Shown: positions 36,745-47,926 of the stretch, piece by piece | How the letters are laid out: each line of letters begins with the position of its first letter | How positions within the stretch are numbered: the stretch's first letter is position 1 | DNA from: Deltaproteobacteria bacterium | GTDB lineage: Bacteria > Myxococcota > UBA727 > VGSZ01 | Assembly: GCA_020850995.1 (NCBI GenBank) | Contig: JADZDP010000051.1 | Location: forward strand, 1 to 64,000 | Direction: 5' to 3' | DNA length: 64,000 bases | Notes under the pieces: model-generated | Seen by the model: only the letters and a program-made list of their open reading frames with translations | Databases searched by the model: none | What the model was told of the DNA's origin: nothing | Position numbers and translations under genes: made by a program

Positions 36745-37500
36745 ATGACCTCGATGACACCGCGCCTACCCGCTTTCACGCTTGCTGCGCTGGCGCTCAC
36801 GCTCACCTCAGGCACCGCGCTCGCGCACATCGAGCTCGACGCGCCCGCGCCCCGTTACAACGATGGCGATAACAAGTGGTGCCCCTGCGGCGGCGGCGGC
36901 GACGGCACGCGCGCCAACGCTGGCTGCGCCATCGAGGCCAGCGACCTCGACCGCGGCTCCACCAGCACCACCTTCGCGCCCGGTGCCACCGTCACCGTGC
37001 GGTGGCGTGAGACCGTGGGGCACACCGGGCGCATGCGCATCGCCTTCGACCCCGACGGCGCCGACCAGGCCGACTTCGACGACAACATCCTCATCGACCT
37101 CGCCGATCCCGCGGGCAACACGGGCAACGCCGGCAGCGGCAACAACTGGGAGGCCGAGGTCACGCTGCCCACCACGCCGTGCACCAACTGCACGCTGCAG
37201 CTGGTGCAGGTGATGAACGGCAACGACGACGACCCGGTCGTGAGCGTGTTCGGCACCTCGACGTATTTCCAGTGCGCCAACCTCGTCATCGGCGAGGGCG
37301 GCGAGGGTGAGGGCGACCCCGGCGAGGGCGAGGGCGAGCCCGGCGAAGGCGAGGGCGACCCCGCCGAGGGCGAGGGCGACCCCGCGGGCGGCGAGGGCGA
37401 AGGTGAGGGCGACGGGTGCGCGGCCACGCCGGCCTTGGCGTTCGTGGGGCTCCCCGCGCTCGTGTTGGTACGTCGTCGCACCCGTCCGACGGGCGCATGA
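36745..37500 (+). CDS. SCE4755-type monooxygenase-like secreted protein, copy 1
   Basis: 251 residues; AGGAG at 36736-36740 decides the ATG at 36745. Signal cleavage after ALA would leave His28 as the first residue (HIELDAPAPRY), the hallmark of copper-dependent lytic polysaccharide monooxygenases, whose N-terminal amine and His form a histidine brace. A second candidate His is His93 in ETVGHTGR. CPCGGGG and six Cys suggest disulfides. A long GEGEGD linker ends in a short hydrophobic/Arg-rich MYXO-CTERM-like tail. The closest known group is the SCE4755-type polysaccharide-monooxygenase-like family; activity is not established. Confidence 0.78.
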   Translation: MTSMTPRLPAFTLAALALTLTSGTALAHIELDAPAPRYNDGDNKWCPCGGGGDGTRANAGCAIEASDLDRGSTSTTFAPGATVTVRWRETVGHTGRMRIAFDPDGADQADFDDNILIDLADPAGNTGNAGSGNNWEAEVTLPTTPCTNCTLQLVQVMNGNDDDPVVSVFGTSTYFQCANLVIGEGGEGEGDPGEGEGEPGEGEGDPAEGEGDPAGGEGEGEGDGCAATPALAFVGLPALVLVRRRTRPTGA

Positions 37501-38117
37501 GGCGCGCCCTCGCGCTCGCGGGGGTGTTGGCCGCCGCGCCCGCCGCCGCGCACATCGAGCTCGACGCGCCCGCGCCCCGCACCAACGACGGGCAGAACAA
37601 GTGGTGCCCCTGTGGTGGCGGCGGCGATGGCTCGCGCGACAACGCAGGCTGCGCCATCGAGGCAAGTGACGCCGAGCGCGGCCTCGTGAGCAGCACCTTC
37701 GCGCCGGGGAGCACCATCACGGTGCGCTGGCGTGAGACGGTGGGACACACCGGGCGCTTCCGCATCTCGTTTGATCCCGAGGGCGCCGACCAGAGCGACT
37801 TCGACGCCCACGTGCTCGCCGACGTCGCCGACCCGAGCGGCGGCGACGGCAACACCGGCGCGGGCGGCGCCTGGGAGCTCGAGGTCACGCTGCCAAACGA
37901 GGAGTGCGACACCTGCACGCTGCAATTGGCGCAGGTGATGAACGGCAACGACGAGGATCCGGTGCCGAGCCTGATGGGCACCTCGACGTACTACCAGTGC
38001 GCCAACCTGGTGCTCGGCGAGGGCGGCGGCGGTTGCGCGGCCTCGTCCGGTGGTGCGTTGACCGTGGCGCTGAGCGCCCTGGCCGCGGCGCGGCGTCGGC
38101 GGCGTGCCAGACGCTGA
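37497..38117 (+). CDS. SCE4755-type monooxygenase-like secreted protein, copy 2
   Basis: 206 residues. The ATG overlaps the stop of copy 1 (ATGA). Sequence between the mature N-terminus and the C-terminal linker aligns with copy 1 without gaps over the first 70 residues. Mature His19 after APAAA, and His84 in ETVGHTGR correspond to His28 and His93 of copy 1. It has a short linker and a MYXO-CTERM-like end (GGGCAASSGG, hydrophobic, RRRRRARR). The tandem pair arose by duplication and may form a heteromer or act on related substrates. Confidence 0.78.
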   Translation: MRRALALAGVLAAAPAAAHIELDAPAPRTNDGQNKWCPCGGGGDGSRDNAGCAIEASDAERGLVSSTFAPGSTITVRWRETVGHTGRFRISFDPEGADQSDFDAHVLADVADPSGGDGNTGAGGAWELEVTLPNEECDTCTLQLAQVMNGNDEDPVPSLMGTSTYYQCANLVLGEGGGGCAASSGGALTVALSALAAARRRRRARR

Positions 38118-38307
38118 GCGACGTCGCTGGCGCGACCACCATCACTGCAGCTGACCCCCGCGGTAGCTCGCCAACCCCACCCCGGCTTTGCACCCGCGCT
38201 GCGATCCACCATGTTCCGCTCATGGCGACGGCGGCGCTCTCCCTGCGGGGCGATAGGGCCTCGAGCAGCGCGGCGGCGCGCGCGCGGCGAGCGGAGGGCT
38301 GCGCGCC

Positions 38308-39573
38308 ATGAGCGCGAAGCTCGTCGTCACCCTGGCACCGAAGCTCGCGGCCGGCGACGCCATCGCCTTCGCTCGTCGCGCGCGGGCCCACGGAGCCGAG
38401 TTGTTGGAGCTGCGCACTGATCTGCATCGCGCCGGCGAGCTCGACGTGCCCGCGCTGGCGAGGTGCATTGGGCTCGTGGTGGCCGAGCGCGGAGCGGCGG
38501 CCCCACCGGCGTGGCGACAGGGCGCCGCGTTGTTCGATCGCGAGCTCGACGCCGGTGAGGCGGCCGGCGCGTCGCTGGTGTCGCTGCACGCCGAGCGTCC
38601 GCTGTCGCCAAGCGAGGCGCTGACGCGCTGGGGCGTGGTGGCGCCCGGCCCGCTCGTCAAGCACGTGGAACCTTTGACGGCGACGTCGCGGGCCGGGATA
38701 CGCGAGGCGCTGGCGCGCCTGCTCGAGACGCGCGCGCGCCTCGAGCAGCGCTTCGGCGCCGGGCGCGTGACCGTGCTGGTCACGGGCCCGCTGGCGCTGC
38801 CCCTGCGCGCCTTGCTCGCCGAGGGCAACGCCCTCGACTACGTGGCGCTCGAGCCGGCGTGGCAGGCGGCCCCTGGGCAACGGCTCCTCGACGACGCCGC
38901 ACGCGCCGCGCGCGCCGCCACCACGAGCGAGCGCCTCGCCATCCTCGGCACCGGCATCGCGGGCTCGCGCTCGCCGCGCGTCCATCGCGCGCCCTTCGAT
39001 CGCATCGAGCTCGCCGACGACGCTCCCGTCGAGGAGCTCATCGCCGCGCTGCACCCGCACTACCGGGGCTTCGCCATCACGAGCCCCTTCAAGCGCCGCG
39101 CGGCGCGCATCGCGAACAGCGAGCTCGAGGCCGTCAACACGCTGGTGCGCACCGCCGAGGGCTACCGCGGCGCCAACACCGACGTCGTGGGCGCGGGCGC
39201 GGTGCTGGCGGCGCTGGCGCCGCGCGGCTCGCACCAAGCCGGCGTGACGGTGTTGGGTGACGGCGGCGCCGCGGCGGCGCTGCGCGTGGCGGCCGCGTCT
39301 CGTGGCTTCGAGCTGCACGTGCTGAAGCGGCAGGGCGTGCGCGCGCCCATGGGGGGCGCCGTGGTCTGGACCTGGCCCGCGCGCGTGCCGGTGCCGGCAG
39401 CGCTAACCTTCGACCACGCGAGGGTCGCGGTCATCGCGTACGGCAGCGCGGCCCGCACCATCGCCGACATCGTCAAGGAGCGCGGCGGCGTGCCCTGCTT
39501 GCTCGGCCCGCGCTGGTTCGTCGCGCAGGCGCGCGCGCAGCGCGAGCTGTGGGAGGAGGCGCGGCGTTCATGA
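38308..39573 (+). CDS. aroDE: Bifunctional 3-dehydroquinate dehydratase / shikimate dehydrogenase
   Basis: 421 residues, a fusion of two shikimate-pathway enzymes. Residues 1-205: type I dehydroquinase (LELRTDL; SLHAERP; Schiff-base Lys candidate in LVKHVEP). Residues 210-421: AroE (GTGIAGSRSP, ITSPFKRR with catalytic Lys, GANTDVVG with catalytic Asp, LGDGGAAAA nucleotide loop). GGAGGG at 38294-38299 precedes the ATG. The AroE start motif (GxPIxHSxSP) is degenerate (GTGIAGSRSP), so its specificity may differ. Directly followed by aroA. The gene-free gap 38118-38307 holds nothing I recognise. Confidence 0.8.
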   Translation: MSAKLVVTLAPKLAAGDAIAFARRARAHGAELLELRTDLHRAGELDVPALARCIGLVVAERGAAAPPAWRQGAALFDRELDAGEAAGASLVSLHAERPLSPSEALTRWGVVAPGPLVKHVEPLTATSRAGIREALARLLETRARLEQRFGAGRVTVLVTGPLALPLRALLAEGNALDYVALEPAWQAAPGQRLLDDAARAARAATTSERLAILGTGIAGSRSPRVHRAPFDRIELADDAPVEELIAALHPHYRGFAITSPFKRRAARIANSELEAVNTLVRTAEGYRGANTDVVGAGAVLAALAPRGSHQAGVTVLGDGGAAAALRVAAASRGFELHVLKRQGVRAPMGGAVVWTWPARVPVPAALTFDHARVAVIAYGSAARTIADIVKERGGVPCLLGPRWFVAQARAQRELWEEARRS

Positions 39574-40874
39574 GCCCGCACCAAAGCCCCCCCGTCGCGC
39601 GCGTCAGCTTCGACGCCACGGACAGCAAGCCCGCGCGCTTGGTGCCGCCGCTGTCGAAGTCTGACGCACAGCGCGCGCTCGCGCTGGCGTATGCGCTCGG
39701 CGCGCCCTCGCTGGTGACGCTACCGCCCGATGACGAGCTCCCCGGCGACGTCGTCGCGCTGGGCGCCGGACTGCGCACCTTGCGCGACGCGCCGACGGCG
39801 GGCGCCACCATCCACTGCGGTGAGGGCGGCGCGCCCTTGCGTATCCTCGTGGGCCAAGCCGCGGTCACGCCGGGCGCGCACCTGCGCCTGTGGGGCAGCG
39901 CGCGCCTCGCCGAGCGCCCGCACGGGCCGCTCCTCGACGCGCTGCGGGCTACCCTGGGGCCCGCGGGCCTGGTCCTCGCCGAGGGCGCGCCCTGGCCCCT
40001 CACGGTGCGCGGCGCGCGCCGCGCCGTCGATGCGGGTGCCGCGCGCTTCTTCATCGCGTCGAGCGCGTCGAGCCAATACGCCACCAGCGCGCTGCTCGCC
40101 GCAGCGACCCTGGTGGTGCGCGAGCGTCGGCCGTGGACCGTAGAGCTCGGCGACGCCACCGCGAGCCAGGGCTACCTCGACCTCACCCTCGCGTGGCTCG
40201 CGCGCATGGGCTTCACCGTCGACGTGCGGCCAGGGGCGCTGCGCGTCACGGGCGTGGTCCCGCGCGCGGTGCCCGTCGTCATCCCCAGCGACTGGTCGTC
40301 CATCGCCTATCTTCTGCTCGCGGCCTGGCGCACGGGCGGCACCGTCGCAAAGGTCGACCTCGACGCTGCGCACCCCGATCGCGCCGTGCTGCAAGTGCTG
40401 GCGCAGGCAGGCCTGGCGATCGAGGCGCGGCCGAGCGGCGAGGTGGCCGTGGTGGGCACGCCGAGGGCCGGCGTGCATGCGTCCGGTGACGAGTGCCCGG
40501 ACCTGCTGCCCACGGTGGCGGCGCTTGCCTGCGTCTTGCCCGCGCCCTCGACGCTGAGCGCGCTGGCCGTCCTGCGCCACAAGGAGAGCGACCGCGTGCA
40601 GGGCATCGAGGAGCTGGTGCGCGCCGCCGGCGCCAAGAGCTCGCTCGTCGACGATCGGCTGATCATCGAGCCCGGCCGGGTGCCCGCGCACCTCGAGCTG
40701 CAGAGCCGCGGTGATCACCGCATGGTCATGGCCGCCGCGACCCTGGCCGTGCTGGCGCGCTCCACCCTCGCTGTCGACGACGGCGCCTGCGTCGCCAAGA
40801 GCTTCCCGGGCTTCTGGCGCGAGCTGGCGAAGCTCGGCGCCGTGGTGCCTGCGAGCGGGGAGGCCCCGGGTTGA
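39570..40874 (+). CDS. aroA: EPSP synthase (3-phosphoshikimate 1-carboxyvinyltransferase)
   Basis: 434 residues. ATGA overlap with aroDE; AGGAGG at 39552. Conserved segments: LVPPLSKSDAQR (substrate loop), SDWSSIAYLL, LRHKESDR and GDHRMVMA (phosphate and Glu/Arg active site). The GNAGTxxR loop that binds shikimate-3-phosphate/glyphosate is replaced by GEGGAPLR, which is unusual. It catalyses the sixth shikimate-pathway step. Divergence from typical AroA is notable, as in AroDE. Confidence 0.82.
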   Translation: MSPHQSPPVARVSFDATDSKPARLVPPLSKSDAQRALALAYALGAPSLVTLPPDDELPGDVVALGAGLRTLRDAPTAGATIHCGEGGAPLRILVGQAAVTPGAHLRLWGSARLAERPHGPLLDALRATLGPAGLVLAEGAPWPLTVRGARRAVDAGAARFFIASSASSQYATSALLAAATLVVRERRPWTVELGDATASQGYLDLTLAWLARMGFTVDVRPGALRVTGVVPRAVPVVIPSDWSSIAYLLLAAWRTGGTVAKVDLDAAHPDRAVLQVLAQAGLAIEARPSGEVAVVGTPRAGVHASGDECPDLLPTVAALACVLPAPSTLSALAVLRHKESDRVQGIEELVRAAGAKSSLVDDRLIIEPGRVPAHLELQSRGDHRMVMAAATLAVLARSTLAVDDGACVAKSFPGFWRELAKLGAVVPASGEAPG

Positions 40875-41506
40875 TCGTGCCACGCTCCTTCTTCGCGCGG
40901 CCCTCGCTCGAGGTGGCGCGCGCGCTCATCGGCATGCGCCTGGTCCGCGACGACGTGGTGGTGCGCATCACCGAGGTCGAGGCCTACGGCGGTCCCGCCG
41001 ACAGCGCGAGCCACGCGCGCCACGGCCGCACGACGAGGAACGCGCCCATCTGGGGCCCGCCGGGCCACGTGTACATGTACCTGTGCTACGGCCTGCACCA
41101 GATGCTCAACCTCGTGGCGGGGGCGCGCGCCGGCGATGGGCACGCCATCCTGGTGCGCGGCGGCGAGGTGCTCGCCGGCCTCGACACCGTGCTCGCTCGC
41201 CGCCGAGCGAGCGCCGCCTCGCCCGCGCTCTTGGCGGGGCCGGGCAAGCTCGCGCAGGGCCTCGGCCTCGACCTCGCCTTCAGCCACCACGACGTGTGTG
41301 CGCCCGGCGGGCTCGAGCTGCACGAGGGCGACGGGGTGGTGAGGGTGCTCGCCGGGCCGCGCGTGGGCATCGACTTCGCCGCGCCGCGCGACCGCCGAGC
41401 CCCCTTGCGCTTCGCGCTGGCCGGATCCGGCGCGGTCACCGAGCTTGCGACCCTCGCTGCGCCCCGGCGCGCCGGTCGCGCGCGTACGCCGCGCCGACCC
41501 GCTTGA
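40871..41506 (+). CDS. 3-methyladenine DNA glycosylase (AAG/MPG type)
   Basis: 211 residues starting with TTG 40871 (stop-start overlap TTGA with aroA) or GTG 40877. Family signatures: FFARPSLEVARALIG, ITEVEAYGG (catalytic Glu), PGHVYMYLCYGLHQMLN and AGPGKLAQGLGL. It excises alkylated adenine and hypoxanthine for base-excision repair. Placement after aroA has no functional tie; the ribosome-binding GGGGAGG at 40857 supports a start here. Confidence 0.9.
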   Translation: MIVPRSFFARPSLEVARALIGMRLVRDDVVVRITEVEAYGGPADSASHARHGRTTRNAPIWGPPGHVYMYLCYGLHQMLNLVAGARAGDGHAILVRGGEVLAGLDTVLARRRASAASPALLAGPGKLAQGLGLDLAFSHHDVCAPGGLELHEGDGVVRVLAGPRVGIDFAAPRDRRAPLRFALAGSGAVTELATLAAPRRAGRARTPRRPA

Positions 41507-41522
41507 CGCGAGCGCGCGATGG

Positions 41523-41987
41523 ATGACGCTGGCCGCGAACCAAGGAGCATCGCGCACGGGCGCCGTCTCGCCGCAGCACGCCAAGAACGCTCTCCACCTC
41601 CTCGAAGAACGCGCGCTGCTTCGCGTGGTGCCCATCGAGGGCAAGGGCCGCGGCGTGGTGGCCGCGCTGCCGTTCGCTCGCGGCGAGCTCCTCGAGCGCG
41701 CCCATGTCATCGTGATCCCGGAGGGGCACGCGCCGCTCCTCGACGTCACCGTGCTCGAGCACTACGTGTACGACTGGCCCGAGGGCCGCGTCGCTGTGGC
41801 GCTCGGCCACGGCAGCCTGTTCAACCACTCGTACCGCCCGAACGCGCGTTACCGCCGCGACCTCGAGGCGCAGCAACTGGTGTTCGAGGCGCTCACCGAC
41901 ATCGCGCCTGGCGAGGAGATCACCATCAACTACAACGGCGATCCCGCGGATCGCACACCGCTGTGGTTCGCGGTGGTCGACTCCTGA
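41523..41987 (+). CDS. SET-domain protein
   Basis: 154 residues from the ATG at 41523 (other starts possible). The SET fold motifs are visible: GRGVVAALPFARGELLE, LFNHSYRPNARY (NHSxxPN, SAM-binding) and GEEITINYNG (GEELxxxY, catalytic Tyr). SET proteins methylate Lys on proteins; bacterial ones modify ribosomal, stress or effector targets. It is short and lacks post-SET Cys clusters. Substrate unknown. Confidence 0.75.
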   Translation: MTLAANQGASRTGAVSPQHAKNALHLLEERALLRVVPIEGKGRGVVAALPFARGELLERAHVIVIPEGHAPLLDVTVLEHYVYDWPEGRVAVALGHGSLFNHSYRPNARYRRDLEAQQLVFEALTDIAPGEEITINYNGDPADRTPLWFAVVDS

Positions 41988-42102
41988 GGACACGCTACCT
42001 CCCCGTCGCCGATCGCGCCTCGCGGCGACCGTCGACGAGCGCGAGCATCCTCGAGCGCGCTCGGCTCGCCCTCGCGGTAGGTGCCCCTGCTATGGTCACT
42101 CC

Positions 42103-42558
42103 ATGTTGCCGAGGCTCGAAGACGGCACCTTCGACGGTCGCGCTCCCCACCGGGTGCACGCAGACTCGGGCTTTCGCCTGTGGTTCACCGAGCCGCTCGG
42201 TATGGTGACGCAGGTAGGACAGCGCACCAACGCCGACGAGGCCGTGGCGCGCTTCATCATCGAGGCGCAGAGCGAGCTCGATCGTCGACGCGAGGGCCAG
42301 CGCCTCTGCTACTTGCACGACTGGCGGCGGCTCAGCTCGTACACCCCAGGGGCGCGCAAGCTGATGACCGAGTGGGGGCTCGAGGTGCGCACGCGCACCG
42401 AGACGATCGTCATCGCGCTCGCGCCGCAGGCGGGGGTCATCCGCATGGGCGTGGGCGTCGCCACCATGGCCCTGCAGATGGTGGGCTTCTCCGTGCAGGT
42501 GGTGGACGATCTCGAGCCGTTCTTGACGGCGCTCGACGTGCGACCAGCGCCACGCTGA
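42103..42558 (+). CDS. Conserved-looking hypothetical protein
   Basis: 151 residues. I do not recognise a family. It has alternating hydrophobic pattern with LCYLHDWRRLSSY, LMTEWGLEVRTRT and IRMGVGVATMALQMVGFSVQVVDDL. This beta-alpha alternation is reminiscent of STAS-type regulatory folds found in myxobacteria, but I cannot prove it. No signal peptide. It stands alone between the SET gene and a convergent gene at 42614. Confidence 0.5.
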   Translation: MLPRLEDGTFDGRAPHRVHADSGFRLWFTEPLGMVTQVGQRTNADEAVARFIIEAQSELDRRREGQRLCYLHDWRRLSSYTPGARKLMTEWGLEVRTRTETIVIALAPQAGVIRMGVGVATMALQMVGFSVQVVDDLEPFLTALDVRPAPR

Positions 42559-42613
42559 GCCGAGGCCATTACCGTCGTTGCACGCGCCGCGCGTTGCTGT
42601 TGCGACGGCGCGC

Positions 42614-44497
42614 TCAACTGCCCCCTGCGCCCTTGTTGGCGTCCTTGGTGGCGGCGTGGCGCGCCAGCTCGCGCTGCAGCTCCACCGACGAGATGACGGC
42701 CGCGTCGCTGCCGCCGGCGGCTTGCACCATGAGCTTGACCAGCGCCTGGGCTCCTGCGCTCGAGCTCTTCTGCACGAGGTGCAACGCCAGGATGAGCTCG
42801 TGCCCCAAGCGGTCGCGCACGGCCTCGATCGCCTCACCGAGCTCACGCAGCTCCTCGGTGTTCTTGTTGGCCCAGCGTTCGCCCGCCAGCAGACCACGCG
42901 TGGCCGTGCTGCCCACCTTGTCCAGCGCCGTGAAGGCCGCGGCCTTGCCCGCGTCGCGCGCCATGTCGAGGGCGAGGCGCACCGGCACGTGCACCTCCTG
43001 CTCGATGATGCGCGCGAGGTGGAGGATGGCATGGCCCAGCGCCTGGGCGGCCTTGGTGTCGCCGACGCTGCGCGCGGCGCTCACGGCCTTGTCGACGACG
43101 ACCCGGCCGACGTGCACCATGCCGCTTGCCAGCGCCACGCCTCGCTTGAGCACGGCGCGCGCCATGGTCGCGAGCCGTGACGCCTCCTCGGGGTTGGCGC
43201 TCGCGCCCTGCAGGAACTGCGCGAGCTTGGGGTGCTCCTTGAGGACCTCGGCGAAGCTGCCGGCGGCCGATTGCTTCAACTGTTCGAGCTTGGCCTCGAG
43301 CGCCGCCTTCTCGGCCGCGAAGTCCTTGGCCAGCGCGCTGCCGATGCTGGTGGAGGCGTGGTGCTCGATCTCGTCGCGCGCGGCCTTCACCTGCGCGCGC
43401 ACCACGTTCGTCAGCGACGCGCTCTTGCTATCGAGCGTCTCCTTGATCTGCTTGGTCGCGTACCCGCGCGAGACGGGTTGGCCGCCGTTCGGCACCGGGC
43501 CCTGCCCGGTGGGGGTGGCGCGCGCGATCTCCTCGCCGACCAGCTCGGCCAGCTCGGAGTTGAGCTGCGGTAGCTTCTCGGTGGCGAGCACGTCGGCGGC
43601 CTTGGCGAGGTGATAGAGGTCCTCGCCGAAGAGCCGCACCTCTTCGCCCATCTGCGAGTAGCAGCCCACCAGCCGGTTGTTGAGCTGGCCGCGCCAATCG
43701 GGCGGCGCTTCGGCGTCGCGGATGCCCTTGAGCAGCATGGCGCACTTGATGGTGGTCAGCGCCTCGTACTTCCCCGAGATGGCCTTGTGCGCGAGCAGGC
43801 CCTCGGTGAGCGAGTCGAGCAGCGTGACGAGCGCGCCGAGCTCGGGGTGGCCGGTGAGGAGGCCCGTGGCCGCCCCCGCCACGCCGTGGCCGATGATGGT
43901 GCCGCCGATGGCGCCGCCCTTGAGCGGTCGCTCGCTCAAGAGGTTGCGCTCGACGAAGCCGGCGAACTCGCTCTGGCCCGGGTCGGTGAGCGCCTTCTGC
44001 AGGTGGCGCGTGACCGGCGCCTTGATCTCCACGCCGGGCGCGCCGTCAAGGAGCTTCTTGAGGATGGCGCCATCACCCTCGGCGAGGAGGCTCTGCACCA
44101 CGGTCTTGAAGGCATGGGCGCGCACCGGCGGCATGCCCGGGATGTCCTTGCCGTGCAGCGCGGCCAGGATCTGCTCGAAGCTCGGCGGCTTGCCGCCCAG
44201 GGCACCCTTGAGGCCCGGGTTCTTCTCGAGCGCCGCCTCCACTTGGGTGCGGATGAGGCGGCCGAGCACCTGCCCGGCGATGAAGTCGGTGGAGCCGGTC
44301 ATGCCAGCGGAGATGGCGCCGTACCACCAGGGCAATGCCTTGCCCGTGCCGTCCCAGCCGTGCTGCAGGCCGAGGCGCGCCATGTTGGCGAAGAAGGGCT
44401 CGTTGGGGCTGTCGGGGAGGCGCGAGACCCGCGAGCCGGCGTAGTCGATGCTCTTGGCGGCGACGATCTCGACGCCTACGGCGATGCCAATGCCCAT
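42614..44497 (-). CDS. Large unrecognised protein with central hydrophobic segment
   Basis: 627 residues from the ATG at 44497; the frame is open far upstream but opposite to gyrA, so the short form is preferred. No family is recognised. The first 200 residues are mixed, with WYGAISAGMTGSTDFIAGQ. Residues about 205-250 are Gly/Ala-rich and hydrophobic (GGAIGGTIIGHGVAGAATGLLTG). The remainder is helical, with a probable coiled coil (AARDEIEHHAST, FAAEKAALEAKLEQLK). No signal peptide. It is divergent from gyrA. It could be a membrane-inserting effector or structural protein; this is speculation. Confidence 0.5.
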   Translation of the reverse strand: MGIGIAVGVEIVAAKSIDYAGSRVSRLPDSPNEPFFANMARLGLQHGWDGTGKALPWWYGAISAGMTGSTDFIAGQVLGRLIRTQVEAALEKNPGLKGALGGKPPSFEQILAALHGKDIPGMPPVRAHAFKTVVQSLLAEGDGAILKKLLDGAPGVEIKAPVTRHLQKALTDPGQSEFAGFVERNLLSERPLKGGAIGGTIIGHGVAGAATGLLTGHPELGALVTLLDSLTEGLLAHKAISGKYEALTTIKCAMLLKGIRDAEAPPDWRGQLNNRLVGCYSQMGEEVRLFGEDLYHLAKAADVLATEKLPQLNSELAELVGEEIARATPTGQGPVPNGGQPVSRGYATKQIKETLDSKSASLTNVVRAQVKAARDEIEHHASTSIGSALAKDFAAEKAALEAKLEQLKQSAAGSFAEVLKEHPKLAQFLQGASANPEEASRLATMARAVLKRGVALASGMVHVGRVVVDKAVSAARSVGDTKAAQALGHAILHLARIIEQEVHVPVRLALDMARDAGKAAAFTALDKVGSTATRGLLAGERWANKNTEELRELGEAIEAVRDRLGHELILALHLVQKSSSAGAQALVKLMVQAAGGSDAAVISSVELQRELARHAATKDANKGAGGS

Positions 44498-44695
44498 GGG
44501 GAGATTCTCGGCGAGGGCGCGCTCGCGGGCAACGGATCTTCCGCGCGGAAGGGGGGCGTTGTCACGGCCCCGTAGGGGCGGGTGCGAGGGTGCGTCGGTG
44601 GCACGGTAACCCACCGGAATCACGTCGTCATTGCCGCGTCTGGCCAGGGGCCGCCCGCGTTGACCCACCCCCGCGATCCCGGTACCTCGGCGGCC

Positions 44696-47395
<2,700 letters not shown>

Positions 47396-47926
47396 ATGAG
47401 CAACCGCTGCGCAGAGTCACGTTGGCGCGTCTCGGGCCTCGGGAACGCTTCCTCCGAGTCTGTGCAAGGGGTCGTTCGAGCGCTCCTCCGACGGCGCGGG
47501 AGCTCCCAGGGGACCATGTGGCCTCCCTCGGTCTCGGGGTCTCGATCCGACACATCTCCGTTGGGCAAGCGACCCAGGCACTCGATCTCAGGATCCTCGG
47601 AATCCGGGGCTTGTCGCAACGCCTCCGTCGACGATCGCTGCTCTCGCGAGAGCAAAGGGCGGTGCCCTTGGGGAGCGTCGGCTGGCCGCGCCGACCGAGC
47701 ATCCGGGGGTGCACGACCGACCCCTCCCTACCTCCCTCCCCAGAGTACTGGGGAGGGCCGTGCCGCCTTCGCCGCTCCCCTGCGGCGAACCCGGCACGGC
47801 TTCCCCCAGTCCATGGGGGAAGATCGAGAAGGGGGGCCGTTCGTTCCTGCAGTGAGGTCGTCGCCCTGCACGCCGGCCCTGCAGGAACGCACCGCCGTCT
47901 GCTCTCGCGAGAGCAGCGATCCCGCC
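47396..47926. other. Gene-free region between gyrA and a lipoprotein gene
   Basis: 531 bases without a convincing gene, although one frame stays open through it. It contains the MITE-like element 47633-47921. The part 47396-47632 shows nothing I recognise. Confidence 0.6.
47633..47921. mobile_element. MITE-like element with 33-bp inverted ends
   Basis: Left end 47633-47665 and right end 47889-47921 are inverted repeats of 33 bp with two mismatches; the outer 22 bp are perfect. Each outer end contains the palindrome gctctcgcgagagc. Inside are four more perfect hairpins: 47734-47743/47748-47757, 47757-47765/47792-47800 enclosing 47768-47775/47782-47789, 47800-47808/47814-47822, and 47842-47852/47879-47889. 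No transposase. No target-site duplication was visible. Such structure fits a non-autonomous palindromic element or a large structured RNA. Confidence 0.7.
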
